Position numbers and translations under genes: made by a program. The notes under the pieces are model-generated. The model saw only the letters and a list, made by a program, of their open reading frames with translations, was not told the origin of the DNA and searched no databases. This document shows, in pieces, positions 30,133 through 40,439 of a stretch of DNA of 62,378 nt. Origin of the DNA: a virus. Within the stretch, counting starts at the first letter, position 1. Each line of letters begins with the position of its first letter. Where the stretch lies: the IMG/VR virus record IMGVR_UViG_3300030106_004741, positions 1 to 62,378 of that record; one strand, given 5' to 3'.

Positions 30133-33100
30133 ATGCCTAAACTAACACGAAATTTTACAAAAGGAATTATGAATAGGGTGGTAGACCAACGCCTTATTCC
30201 TAATGGGGAATATATTTCTGCTATAAATGTTAGATTGGGTTCAACTGAGTTGTCTGAAATAGGTTCATTAGAAAACTCTAAAGGAAATTCTAAACTTACC
30301 TCATTGTCTTATGGTTCAACCGAAGGTACACTTTTAGCTTCAGGAGTAACTACAGGAGAAAGTGTGGCAGGAGATATTGTCTATGATAATACTGCAACTT
30401 TTATTGCCGACACAGTGCAAAGTGGTTTAGGTCAAATTGCAACTAACACGACTACAGGACAATCTGCTACTGTAGACGGGACTGTAACTGACACAGAAGC
30501 ACCCTTAAGTTCATCAATATTTGGAACAGGAACATTAGGAAATTCTTATGAAATAAGAACAGCCACTATCCCTAATTATTTAAGTAATGACGCAGTGTGT
30601 ATTGGGGCTTATGAAGATGGAGGTAGAGAAACTATGTATTGGTTTGTTCATGACCCAAGTTTTTCTTTTAGTACTACAGGTGTTTTAGATTTAGTTGTTT
30701 CTTATCACACACCTTCAGGAACAGTAGCGTATCACCTTGTTAGTGTTGATGATGGCACAGGAGCTCGTTCTACACTTAATTTCAACCCTCAATATACAAT
30801 AACAGGTGTAGATATGGTGAGTTTAGGAGGAGGTTCAATAGATTGTGGGCCAAGACAAATGTTGTTTTGGACAGATGATTACAACCCTCCTAGAAGAATA
30901 AATGTAGATAAAGGGTATTCTCCCCCTAATGCTGGATATGTAGACCAATTTACTGCAGAATCTATTATGGTTATTAAAAAACCACCTGCACAATCTCCTA
31001 TTGTAATTACAGATGATACGGGAGGTGACCAAAATTATATGGAGGACAGATTCTTGTGTTTTGCATATAGGTATAAATATGAAGACGGGGAGTATTCAGC
31101 AACCTCACAGTTCAGTTCTCCCGCTTTTCTTCCTAATTTATTTTTATTTAGTCCTAATAGTTTTTTAAACGAGGGGATGGTAAACATACACAATCAGGCA
31201 GACATAACTTTTAACACAGGAGGACCATTGGTAGTAGCTATTGATTTATTGTTTAAAGATGCCGATAACAGCACGATTAAAGTTATTGAAAAAATAAACA
31301 AAGCAGAAATGGGTTATGGTGATAATCAAGATGTCACATTTGCTTTTAACAATAGTAAAATTTTCACCGTACTACCTGAAGCAGAAATTTTAAGATTATA
31401 TGATAACGTCCCTAGATTTGCAAAAGCTCAAACTTTAATGGGAAATAGATTAATGTATGGTAATTATGTGGAAGGATATGATTTGATTGATAACACAGGA
31501 CAAGCCCTAAGGTTGGATTATCAAGCTATATTAAGGTCACAGAACTTAGGGTTTTATAGTTTAACCACAAGCACGAGTCTTACTACTTATAATCTTCCTG
31601 GAGAACCGGCTAATATTGTTTCAAATATTGGTCTTGCAGTAGACTTTTCAGATTTACCAGGACCAATGACGGCGGGTTCTGTTTTAGAGTTTAATCTAAC
31701 TTTCCAACATGATTCTTTTACGAGTAATACAGTTACCGCTCTACCTCAAATACCTTTTACTGTTACTTTTCTTTATGTTTTACCTCAAGATTTTGCGAAT
31801 GCTTATGAACTAGGAATCTTTCCCGATTTTGTGGAAAAAGTAGAAAATTTAGCCCCCGTTTATAGTGCTACTGACCCCACTTCTTGTAGTTTTACAACTT
31901 TTACAGATGAGTTCTACTGTGCAGCTTCGGCGGCTTTAAATGCTACATGTACCACACCCAACTGTGTGCCTGATAATAGTGTAACAAAGTATGCAGGTGC
32001 AATAAACTCTGTTCCTACTGTACCTCCGTTTTCTCAAGGTATATTTATGAATGCTTATCCCGCCAATGTTAATCAGTTAACCTTTTTGTTTCCTGCAGTT
32101 TTATATGTGGGAGATGTAAATAATCCAAATACATCCGCTAATGTGTGGGAATACTTTTCTATTACTAGTTCGGCTGTTGATTATGCCGAAGGGGGTATTC
32201 CTCCAAGTTTACATAGTGATAGAGGATATGAAGTGGGAATTGTTTATATGGATGAATTTAATAGAAGTACTACAGCTCTTGTAAGTGATACTAACACTAT
32301 TCATGTTCCGTGTGCTGCCTCAGATTTAAAAAATAACATTAGAGTTGAAATACCTGACACTCAGGTTGCACCTATTTGGGCTCATCGATATAAATTTGTA
32401 GTAAAACCTGATAAAGAAAATTATGATACTATCTATAGTTTAGTGGTTTATTCTGACCCTGCAACTGATTCTGATTATATATTATTAGATGGAGAAAATG
32501 CTAGAAAAGTACAGGAGGGAGATAGATTAACGGTAAAAACAGATGCAGACGGACCTATTAATCAGTGTATTGAGGTTACTGTTTTAGAAAAAAAGGCACA
32601 AGAAAACAACTTTATTACTATCTATGAAGACGATGGGGTAACCCAAATACCTGTTCCCGCAGGAGTATATATGAAGATAAAGGCAAAAGATTTTAATATT
32701 CAAACACCTCAAAACAATATCTTACTACCAGGGCAAGAAAGTGATACTCAAGGAGGGTCTTCAGGTAGCCCCACTGATTGTGCTTATATATCTCAATATC
32801 CTGATGGATGGATGTGGGGAAGTACGGTAGCTGAAGGATTTTCTTATGATGATGGTGGAACTTGGGTAGATATTCCTATACCTTTAGGTAGTTCCATAAG
32901 AATAAGATTTATATGGAAAAGAACAGGAGGTTCAGGTGGTAGTGGATGTTCATGTGAAAAAAGAGAAGCAACTTTAGATAAAACATTTGTTGTAAACGAT
33001 AATTATAATAGTGTATATGATTGGTGGATGGGAGATAATATCGCATCTCAGGTAAATGGACAAGATAATTTTACTACTGTAGACTTAGGGTGTCCTGCCG

Positions 33101-35262
33101 AAAATTGTCCTATATCTAATTTGTTTTTAGATGCAGGAACGGGACTTCCTTTTACGAGTGCTTCAATACCTTGTGAAGGTTGCACCAATTATATGAGGTT
33201 TTATAAAGCTAGTCCCACTGACCCTTTATACTTTGGTATAACAGGAACAAAAAAATGTAGTGGTGCGGGGTTGTCGAAAAACAAGAGGTCGACTGTGAAA
33301 GTTACTTTTGAAATATATTTAGCGGGAGATGCATTAACTTTTGAAACACAACCCACAGATGCTTTACCTGATGTTTGGTATGAAAATGGAACATCTTACG
33401 GTATTGACAGAAGTGATGGTTCACATTTAGGAAATTTAGCCCGATTCCCCAATAACGTAAGTCAAGACATTACCACAGGAGTTACGGGAATAATTGATTT
33501 AGATTTCTTTAATTGTTATTCATTTGGTAATGGGGCGGAAAGTTATAAAATAAGAGATTCTATAACAGCGAGAACTTTTAATCTAGGGAATAGAGTTACC
33601 TCCACTTCCTCACAAGATTATGGTGAAGCTGACAGATTTGCCGACATTACATATAGTGGTGTTATAAACGATGAAAGTAATGTTAATAAACTAAACGAGT
33701 TTAATTTAGGATTGTTAAACTTTAAACCCCTAGAAGATTCTTTTGGACCTATATTTATATTGTCGGGTAGAAAGACAGATGTTTTAGTGCTTCAAGAAGA
33801 TAAAATATCTTATGTTTTGGCAGGTAAAAATCTATTGTCTGATGCGGCAGCGGGAGGTGCAGTAACATCTGTTCCTGAAGTTTTAGGAACACAAATTGCT
33901 AGAGAAGAAGAATATGGTATTAGTCAAAATCCTGAAAGTTTTTGTGTTTATGGATATGATAAATACTTTACGGATGCTAAGAGAGGAGCGGTAATTCAGT
34001 TAAAAGGAGGAGGGCAAAATGAAAAACTTACTATTATATCAGACCACAATATGCGTTCATGGTTTAGAGATTTGTTTATAGATGACGGACACGCAAACAC
34101 TCAAAAACTAGGAGGTTTTGACCCTTATATGAATGAATTTGTTTTATCTTCTAACAATAGAGGAATACCAATAGAAGGAGAGTGTTTTGAATGTGACACG
34201 TTAAGGGGAATTGATTTAAGTTTAGTTTCTCCTGTAACTTTAAATTTTGAGTTAGGAACAACGATTGGTGAGGTAACAGTTAATTTTACTGTTATTTCTC
34301 CTATAATGAACTTTGGTTATAATGCCTATTGGAACAATACACTCGTCGCTACGGGGTCAGAACTTAATGCTATAGCGGGTAGTCAATATACCTTTAGTTT
34401 TGACAAAACATTAGTTAATCCTTCTTTATTAACCATCGTTATAAGTGGTTCGGAAGTTGGTGGATTAGGGGGAGTAATGGAGTGGTATGTAGCTTGTCCT
34501 GTTCCTACAGAAATAACTGTTATTCAAGTATGTTTAACTAACCCTGGAGAAATGGGTTCAACTATTCATAATCAAACACGATGGAACAGTGGAGCGTTTA
34601 CATCAGTGTGGTTACCTGCAAGTTCTACACCTCCTGTCACATTTGGTCCTGGACCATCTCCTGTTGTTTCTCAATATGATGTAACTACAGGGCCTCAAGG
34701 TTTCGGTGGTATACCATTAAACGGTTCAACAGTGGGGTTATATACAAGAGTAATTGGTTCAGATGATTTTGTTTTTGACCCATCTGCAGATAAATACTAT
34801 TGGTTGAGAAGTGCTACGTTATATGATAATAATACAACAGATATAAACGCCTTAATGGCGATTGTAGAGGCAGATGTAAGTCAACCATTAACCATTGACT
34901 CCACTTTAGCTCCTGGACAATACTCGGGAACATTTACAATGCCTACTAACAATTTACAGTATTTATATTTGATATATGATTACCGAAGTTCACAGGAAAT
35001 ATCTTTGTGTCATGATACGGTATTATTTGAAGTGTGTTGTAATTGTAATTGTGTGGCAGGACAATGTACGAAATATAGAATAAATTGGATTGCAGGACCT
35101 ACAACGAATGTTACTTACACTAGTTGTTCAGGAACGTCTGAGTTAGAAATATTATATGAAGGGCTTAATATAGAAATTTGTGTGCAATCAGGCAATATTC
35201 CTGTAATTCAAGACCCGAGCACTGTTGTAGAACAACTAGTAATACAATGTAATTGTACTTAA
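30133..35262 (+). CDS. Tail stabilization-like protein (giant)
   Basis: 1709 residues. The N-terminus, KLTRNFTKGIMNRVVDQRLI followed by PNGEYISAINVRLGSTE, matches the opening of 'stabilization' proteins of crAss-like and Bacteroidetes podoviruses. The rest is beta-rich with repeated Cys-rich segments (near 930-990 and 1620-1709, ending IQCNCT), suggesting appended fibre- or adhesion-like domains. Probably sits at the tail tube/neck and may contact the host. Confidence 0.65.
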   Translation: MPKLTRNFTKGIMNRVVDQRLIPNGEYISAINVRLGSTELSEIGSLENSKGNSKLTSLSYGSTEGTLLASGVTTGESVAGDIVYDNTATFIADTVQSGLGQIATNTTTGQSATVDGTVTDTEAPLSSSIFGTGTLGNSYEIRTATIPNYLSNDAVCIGAYEDGGRETMYWFVHDPSFSFSTTGVLDLVVSYHTPSGTVAYHLVSVDDGTGARSTLNFNPQYTITGVDMVSLGGGSIDCGPRQMLFWTDDYNPPRRINVDKGYSPPNAGYVDQFTAESIMVIKKPPAQSPIVITDDTGGDQNYMEDRFLCFAYRYKYEDGEYSATSQFSSPAFLPNLFLFSPNSFLNEGMVNIHNQADITFNTGGPLVVAIDLLFKDADNSTIKVIEKINKAEMGYGDNQDVTFAFNNSKIFTVLPEAEILRLYDNVPRFAKAQTLMGNRLMYGNYVEGYDLIDNTGQALRLDYQAILRSQNLGFYSLTTSTSLTTYNLPGEPANIVSNIGLAVDFSDLPGPMTAGSVLEFNLTFQHDSFTSNTVTALPQIPFTVTFLYVLPQDFANAYELGIFPDFVEKVENLAPVYSATDPTSCSFTTFTDEFYCAASAALNATCTTPNCVPDNSVTKYAGAINSVPTVPPFSQGIFMNAYPANVNQLTFLFPAVLYVGDVNNPNTSANVWEYFSITSSAVDYAEGGIPPSLHSDRGYEVGIVYMDEFNRSTTALVSDTNTIHVPCAASDLKNNIRVEIPDTQVAPIWAHRYKFVVKPDKENYDTIYSLVVYSDPATDSDYILLDGENARKVQEGDRLTVKTDADGPINQCIEVTVLEKKAQENNFITIYEDDGVTQIPVPAGVYMKIKAKDFNIQTPQNNILLPGQESDTQGGSSGSPTDCAYISQYPDGWMWGSTVAEGFSYDDGGTWVDIPIPLGSSIRIRFIWKRTGGSGGSGCSCEKREATLDKTFVVNDNYNSVYDWWMGDNIASQVNGQDNFTTVDLGCPAENCPISNLFLDAGTGLPFTSASIPCEGCTNYMRFYKASPTDPLYFGITGTKKCSGAGLSKNKRSTVKVTFEIYLAGDALTFETQPTDALPDVWYENGTSYGIDRSDGSHLGNLARFPNNVSQDITTGVTGIIDLDFFNCYSFGNGAESYKIRDSITARTFNLGNRVTSTSSQDYGEADRFADITYSGVINDESNVNKLNEFNLGLLNFKPLEDSFGPIFILSGRKTDVLVLQEDKISYVLAGKNLLSDAAAGGAVTSVPEVLGTQIAREEEYGISQNPESFCVYGYDKYFTDAKRGAVIQLKGGGQNEKLTIISDHNMRSWFRDLFIDDGHANTQKLGGFDPYMNEFVLSSNNRGIPIEGECFECDTLRGIDLSLVSPVTLNFELGTTIGEVTVNFTVISPIMNFGYNAYWNNTLVATGSELNAIAGSQYTFSFDKTLVNPSLLTIVISGSEVGGLGGVMEWYVACPVPTEITVIQVCLTNPGEMGSTIHNQTRWNSGAFTSVWLPASSTPPVTFGPGPSPVVSQYDVTTGPQGFGGIPLNGSTVGLYTRVIGSDDFVFDPSADKYYWLRSATLYDNNTTDINALMAIVEADVSQPLTIDSTLAPGQYSGTFTMPTNNLQYLYLIYDYRSSQEISLCHDTVLFEVCCNCNCVAGQCTKYRINWIAGPTTNVTYTSCSGTSELEILYEGLNIEICVQSGNIPVIQDPSTVVEQLVIQCNCT

Positions 35263-35279
35263 CCTTAAAAATTTAAATT

Positions 35280-36365
35280 ATGCCAACTTTTGGAAGTTAT
35301 TATATAGACGGAAACAATTTTTTTCAAGCCACAGGTGTTTGGACAAACCCTCAATTAACAACATGTGCTCCTGAAGGATATTATTCTGACGGAACAAATG
35401 TAAGATATTTAGATGCTTCGTGTGTCTTGGGAAGTGTGACTCCATGTCCCTCGTGTTATATACCTTGTGGTTCAGATATTAATGTAGATGAAGACAATGC
35501 ACCTGGAAACTATAGAATGCAGTTTTCCACAGGAGGAGATGTGGGGGCAATGATGGTTTATTTTAACCCCGCTAATTTACCTGATGGTATTAGAGTGACT
35601 TATCAAAGTACGGTTTATAATTATTATTCAAGTGCAAGGTATGGAAAGTTATGGGATTATAATACTCCCGTAATAGGTTCAGGAGAAATTATGTTTGTGG
35701 GTACAACAGGTCAGTCGGGGTGTGATGGAGCTCCTGGTTTGCTTCCTGTAGGATTACAGGCTGCACCTCCTGCGGCAAATTCTACTTGTCCTGCACCTGA
35801 TTGTGGTGGCCAATATGGTCCTGGAGGCATGGGTGAGGTTAGGGTTTATGATAATGCCACTAATAGTTTTCAATTAAGCACAGAAACCACTTCATGGTTT
35901 GTGGGGGCTTCGATGAATAAACTAACTCCTCTTTGTCCTACTATGTGTGGTGTAGTTGTTCCTATACTAACTGCCTCAGCTGATGAAGTGGTAGTAGATG
36001 TTTTTGGGTGTTGTGATAATACGGGTTGGGATGCAAAGATAACCTGTCCAACTTTATTGACAGGAATAAGCTTTACAGGATATGCAGCTACAAACTTTAC
36101 AGACGCTTGTAACGACACATCAAATACAGGAACTCTTTATAACGCACCCATAGGAACATTTGGAGGAGGAACAAATTGTATGGTAAATTGGAATGAGGGG
36201 ACTTACGGTTCTCCTGGAATTAATGATTTAATGTTTCAAGGTCCTAACGGACCGTATGGGCAAGGGAATGTTACCTTCGATGGTTTTTATAAATATCCTG
36301 AAGGTGGTATAGATAAATATATAGAAATAATTGACAATGTTGTTGTCAGTGCAGGAAACTGTTAA
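35280..36365 (+). CDS. Tail-associated cysteine-rich protein
   Basis: 361 residues, beta-rich, with clustered Cys (PCPSCYIPCGSD near 59-70; TLCPTMCGVV mid-chain). Gly/Pro/Asn-rich loops suggest a fibre or spike. Follows the stabilization protein by 17 bases. No enzymatic motif. Confidence 0.5.
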   Translation: MPTFGSYYIDGNNFFQATGVWTNPQLTTCAPEGYYSDGTNVRYLDASCVLGSVTPCPSCYIPCGSDINVDEDNAPGNYRMQFSTGGDVGAMMVYFNPANLPDGIRVTYQSTVYNYYSSARYGKLWDYNTPVIGSGEIMFVGTTGQSGCDGAPGLLPVGLQAAPPAANSTCPAPDCGGQYGPGGMGEVRVYDNATNSFQLSTETTSWFVGASMNKLTPLCPTMCGVVVPILTASADEVVVDVFGCCDNTGWDAKITCPTLLTGISFTGYAATNFTDACNDTSNTGTLYNAPIGTFGGGTNCMVNWNEGTYGSPGINDLMFQGPNGPYGQGNVTFDGFYKYPEGGIDKYIEIIDNVVVSAGNC

Positions 36366-36377
36366 AATAAAAAAAAT

Positions 36378-37367
36378 ATGGCATTTGACGCAAATTATAC
36401 ATTAACCCACAGTGAGTCGGCAACAGGTTGGCCTTCTTACTACACTTATTATCCTGATTGGATAAAAGGCATGAATAATTATTTATACACTTGGAAAGGT
36501 GGAGATTTATATCGTCATAACACTAACAATACGCGAAATAATTATTATGGTACTCAAGATTGGAGTATAGTTACTAGTGTAGTTAACGATGAGGTTTTAG
36601 AAAACAAAATATTTAAAACGATAGCTTTTCAAAGTAACCAAGCTTGGTTTGTGCTATCTGCAGCTACAGATACTATGGGGGGTGGTACAGGCACTCCGTC
36701 ACAAACGACTGTTAGTGCTTCTATTAACCCAGATTGGTTTGAATTAAAAGAGGGAGTTTGGTATGCTTATCTTCGTTACAACAATGCTAGTGCCTCAAGT
36801 ATGGACCAAGACATTAGAACAACTCAAGGAATTATTAACGTGCTGTTTTTACCGGGAGCGGGTCTTCCTAATAATTGGGACACGACTATACCTACAGGTG
36901 TAATTATTGCCCTTGCACGCCCAACTCTATCTGGTAGAGGTAATCAAGCTGAGGGTTATGTTTCTTATGTTCAAGCACCCCCTGTGTATGGAAATGTTTC
37001 AGTGGGAGATTCTATATTTGTAAAAAGTAGTATAGGTGGAGTAGAGTATTTTATAGGAACAGTAACAGCCCTACATAACAAGGTAAATCCTGTAGATATA
37101 GAAGGTGGTTCGGCGGTATTTAGTCAAAATCAACCTGAGTTTTACAACTTCTGTGATGCTATTGTAGTAGATAATACCGTTTTAGGTGCAACAGCCGTCC
37201 CTGCAACTAGTCAAGCAATGTCGGGGGACTTGTATTACGCTAAAAACAATCAAGCTAATTCCACAGGATTAGTAGGTCATTATTTAGAGTTTACAATACT
37301 AGATTTCTCTAGTTCCCCAAGTGAATTGTTTGCAGTTCAAAGCGATGTAATGAAAAGTTATCCATAA
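36378..37367 (+). CDS. Tail/structural protein
   Basis: 329 residues, aromatic and beta-rich: SYYTYYPDWIKGMNNYLYTW, GTGTPSQTTVSASINPDWFE, VGDSIFVKSSIGGVEYFIGT. Likely tail fibre or tip subunit. Not assigned to a named family; role from position between tail and internal-protein genes. Confidence 0.5.
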   Translation: MAFDANYTLTHSESATGWPSYYTYYPDWIKGMNNYLYTWKGGDLYRHNTNNTRNNYYGTQDWSIVTSVVNDEVLENKIFKTIAFQSNQAWFVLSAATDTMGGGTGTPSQTTVSASINPDWFELKEGVWYAYLRYNNASASSMDQDIRTTQGIINVLFLPGAGLPNNWDTTIPTGVIIALARPTLSGRGNQAEGYVSYVQAPPVYGNVSVGDSIFVKSSIGGVEYFIGTVTALHNKVNPVDIEGGSAVFSQNQPEFYNFCDAIVVDNTVLGATAVPATSQAMSGDLYYAKNNQANSTGLVGHYLEFTILDFSSSPSELFAVQSDVMKSYP

Positions 37368-37373
37368 AATTAC

Positions 37374-37381
37374 TATCTTTG
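37374..37381 (+). promoter_or_regulatory. TATCTTTG promoter box
   Basis: Exact box, seven bases before ATG 37389. Starts the internal virion protein operon. Confidence 0.72.
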
Positions 37382-37388
37382 TAGGGAA

Positions 37389-37799
37389 ATGACATTTAAT
37401 ATAAAACCATTAAAAAGTACAGACTACGAAGAGGTGTTAATAGATTGGTGGAAAGATTGGGGGTGGACACCTCCTGTTAAGGATTTTTTACCTGATAATG
37501 GTAAGGGGGGAATTATGGTATACGATAAAGATATTCCTGTATGTGCAGGATTTGTTTATAATACAAACTCTAAAGTAGCTTGGGTAGATTGGATTATTTC
37601 TAATCGTAATTATAGAAAAACCCCTGAACGAAAAGATGCTATAAATTTGTTAATAGAAACTTTAACAAATGTATGTAAAAATTTAGGGAATAAATATAGT
37701 TATGCTTTGATAAAGCATGATAGACTAATTAAGTGTTATGAAAAGGTAGGATATGAAAAGGGAGATGTGTATAATAAAGAGATGATAAAAGTTTTATAA
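37389..37799 (+). CDS. GNAT-like acetyltransferase domain protein
   Basis: 136 residues. The N-terminal IKPLKSTDYEEVLIDWWKDW, the strand pair GIMVYDKDIPVCAGFVYN and AWVDWIISN, the helix INLLIETLTNVCKN, and the end YALIKHDRLIKCYEKVGYEK follow the GNAT fold order. The acetyl-CoA loop (RxxGxG/A) is weak here (NYRKTPERKD), so activity is uncertain. May modify a virion or host protein. Confidence 0.6.
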   Translation: MTFNIKPLKSTDYEEVLIDWWKDWGWTPPVKDFLPDNGKGGIMVYDKDIPVCAGFVYNTNSKVAWVDWIISNRNYRKTPERKDAINLLIETLTNVCKNLGNKYSYALIKHDRLIKCYEKVGYEKGDVYNKEMIKVL

Positions 37800-37800
37800 T

Positions 37801-38460
37801 ATGGCTATAGCAACAAGTACAGCATTGACAGTGGCAAGTGTGGCGGCAACGGCAGCTTCTACGGCAGGTTCTTTTATTCAGGCAAACAAACAAAAAAAAC
37901 TTCAACAAAAAGCTGAGTCGGAGGCCAAAAGAGCAATGGACCAAGCAAGAGGTAAACTTGATGTTAATTTTTATGATGCACTTTCTGTTGACTTAACACC
38001 GTATGAGTTAGAACGAGAGGCATTACTATCTCAAGGAGCACAACTGCAACAGGCAGCAGTAGAAGGAGAAGAGAGAGGGGCAGCTGCAAGTGCAGGTAAA
38101 ATTCTTGCATCTCAACAAAAAGCTCAACAAGATGTTACAAAACGAATGAGTAAAGAGTTGTCCGATTTAGAAAAAATGTCTGCAAAAGAAGATAGTAGAT
38201 TAAGAGATGTTGGAGTCCAAATAGATTTAGAAGAAGCCGCAGGGGCTCAACAAGCAGCAGCCGATGCACAAAAAGCAAGGGCAGCCGCAATACAACAAGG
38301 TTTTGAAGGTTTAACAAGTCTTGCAAGTCAAGGGCTAGAGGCAGCTCCATTATTTGGTAAGGGTGGTGCAGATGCCACTCCTACCCCTGTTAATGTAACG
38401 GGTCCAGGTAGTGGAAATAATAATCAAATAACCGATAATGTCGAGGGTTGGGGAGATTAA
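37801..38460 (+). CDS. Alanine-rich internal virion protein
   Basis: 219 residues. N-terminal hydrophobic Ala-rich helix (STALTVASVAATAASTAG), then a long helical Ala/Gln/Glu-rich body and a Gly/Pro/Asn tail. This resembles podovirus internal (ejection) proteins that insert in the host envelope. It is followed by two larger internal-protein genes. No sequence family assigned. Confidence 0.65.
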   Translation: MAIATSTALTVASVAATAASTAGSFIQANKQKKLQQKAESEAKRAMDQARGKLDVNFYDALSVDLTPYELEREALLSQGAQLQQAAVEGEERGAAASAGKILASQQKAQQDVTKRMSKELSDLEKMSAKEDSRLRDVGVQIDLEEAAGAQQAAADAQKARAAAIQQGFEGLTSLASQGLEAAPLFGKGGADATPTPVNVTGPGSGNNNQITDNVEGWGD

Positions 38461-38478
38461 TAATTAATAATAAAAAGT

Positions 38479-40437
38479 ATGACTTATTATAAATACGCCG
38501 AGAGGAGTGCTGAGAGTTACATAAATTGGGCAGAAGTCGGAAAGAACATGTCCGACATGTTGCGTGAAGAAAGACGAGTTAGAGAAGAGAAAATCGCTGC
38601 CATTGATGAACAAACTAGACAGGCAGGAGAAACATTAGCCAATGCACCCCAAGGTGAACATGCAGGATATAATGATTGGGTAATGGGGTATTCTGTAGAT
38701 GCACAGAAAGCATTACTTATGCAAGACAGATTACTTAAGTCAGGACAATTATCTTTAAGAGATTACACACTACAACGACAAAATATATTAGATGGAACAG
38801 AAGAAGTGTTTGGTATAATGAAAAGTTGGAATGAAGATTACGAAGAAAGAATGAATCAAATGCAAGACGGCACGGCAGCCGAACAACAAAATTGGCAGAT
38901 GATGGAGTTAGAGTCTTTTGGTAATTTCAACTCTCATGGTTTATATATAAACCCTACCAACTTTAGTGTGTCTTTAGGAAAAAAACAAGTAAAAGACCCC
39001 TCTAAACCATATCACCCAACTGACAATCCTTATGTCGCAGGTTTAAGTCAAAACCCTAATGATTTTTCTACTGTTCAGGGATTAAAAAATAGACTCAACC
39101 AAACTATTGAAAGAGTAGATTTGGGGAAAAATTTAGCAGGTGAGGTAGAGAATTTTGCAGACGTATATAAAGAGGTGATTTGGGATAAAAGGAAAAACAT
39201 CAAAACAGAGGATAGTATAGAAAGAATGAATGAGTGGGACAATATAAAGAGAGATGTGGTAAACGCACAACTTGTAAATCCTACAGCAGTAGGAAGTATT
39301 TTAACTGATACGGCAGGAGTTAATCCTGATAGTATAACAGAAGAAAATCCTAGTGGTACATCATGGGGTTTTACTAGAGACCCTGAGGCGGCGGCTAATG
39401 ATGCTAACCTTATTTTATTAGTACCAGACCCCAACCAACCCAACAGTGGTATGTTAGTTCCTGATTTTAGTACCGAAAATGGTCAAAGGCAAATGGAAAT
39501 TGCTTATGAGGTAGTGGCGAATAAGTTCGAATCTCAATTAGAAAAAACTCAAGAACCAATGTCACAGTTTGCACCACAACAACAACGTCCTCCAACAAAT
39601 GCTCAACTTAATAAAAAGAAAGATGATAGAGCAACTTTAGGTCACATGACTAATGTTAGTAATTTAATGTCAGGAAATAAAGCAGCATTTGAGTCTACAT
39701 CCACCGATGTGGTTAAAACATTTGAGAATGTAGAAAAAGGAGTATGGCGTCCTGTTAATTTCACAAGAGAGAATGGTGTAATTACTGTAACCTTAGGTGA
39801 TGGTAGAGGAAATGAAAAACAAGAGGTATTTGACCAAAACGCAGAAGGTGTAACAGAAGAAAATATAGGACAAGAGTTATGGCAATTTGTTGTACCTAAT
39901 GATGCTAATATCTCTTACCAAGAAGGTTTAACAGTTTGGAATGAGTCTGAAGGAGGAGGTTTTGTGCCAAGAATGATAGAAGACACCAACAACCCTGGAC
40001 AAATGATACCTAACCCCGCTTGGAAAGGTGAGGAGAGTGGAAGTTATCAAGCCCCATTTGTTGCAGTTAACAATAAAAATGCAGATATAAATCAAGTATA
40101 TGTTATGCAAGATGGAGAAACTATTACACTAGCTCAACAACTTAATGCGGTAGATTATAGTAATGAGGGGCAAATTCAAGATGCGGTTAAAAACTCATTA
40201 AGCAATATGTTAAAAGATATAAACCCAAGTATAAAAACTAAATTTATTGACAACACTTGGCCTAGTAAAAATGAACTAGAAGTTACAGTAGATGGAAAAT
40301 TATATAAAATAAAAGGTGGCAGAACTAGTTTTGATAAAACCAAAATACAAAATTTAATAGAAAAAATTGCAAGAGAAAATATTGACAAGTGGAACAACTC
40401 TGAAGGGGGTAGAAACAATACTAATGCAGCACCGTAG
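38479..40437 (+). CDS. Internal virion protein (large)
   Basis: 652 residues, mostly helical, rich in Gln, Asn and Glu. Starts YKYAERSAESYINWAEVGKN and has a DARG-like beta insert (ITVTLGDGRGNEKQEVF). Placed between the Ala-rich protein and the giant polyvalent protein, which is the usual ejection-protein order in T7-like and crAss-like phages. No enzyme motif found. Confidence 0.6.
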   Translation: MTYYKYAERSAESYINWAEVGKNMSDMLREERRVREEKIAAIDEQTRQAGETLANAPQGEHAGYNDWVMGYSVDAQKALLMQDRLLKSGQLSLRDYTLQRQNILDGTEEVFGIMKSWNEDYEERMNQMQDGTAAEQQNWQMMELESFGNFNSHGLYINPTNFSVSLGKKQVKDPSKPYHPTDNPYVAGLSQNPNDFSTVQGLKNRLNQTIERVDLGKNLAGEVENFADVYKEVIWDKRKNIKTEDSIERMNEWDNIKRDVVNAQLVNPTAVGSILTDTAGVNPDSITEENPSGTSWGFTRDPEAAANDANLILLVPDPNQPNSGMLVPDFSTENGQRQMEIAYEVVANKFESQLEKTQEPMSQFAPQQQRPPTNAQLNKKKDDRATLGHMTNVSNLMSGNKAAFESTSTDVVKTFENVEKGVWRPVNFTRENGVITVTLGDGRGNEKQEVFDQNAEGVTEENIGQELWQFVVPNDANISYQEGLTVWNESEGGGFVPRMIEDTNNPGQMIPNPAWKGEESGSYQAPFVAVNNKNADINQVYVMQDGETITLAQQLNAVDYSNEGQIQDAVKNSLSNMLKDINPSIKTKFIDNTWPSKNELEVTVDGKLYKIKGGRTSFDKTKIQNLIEKIARENIDKWNNSEGGRNNTNAAP

Positions 40438-40439
40438 AT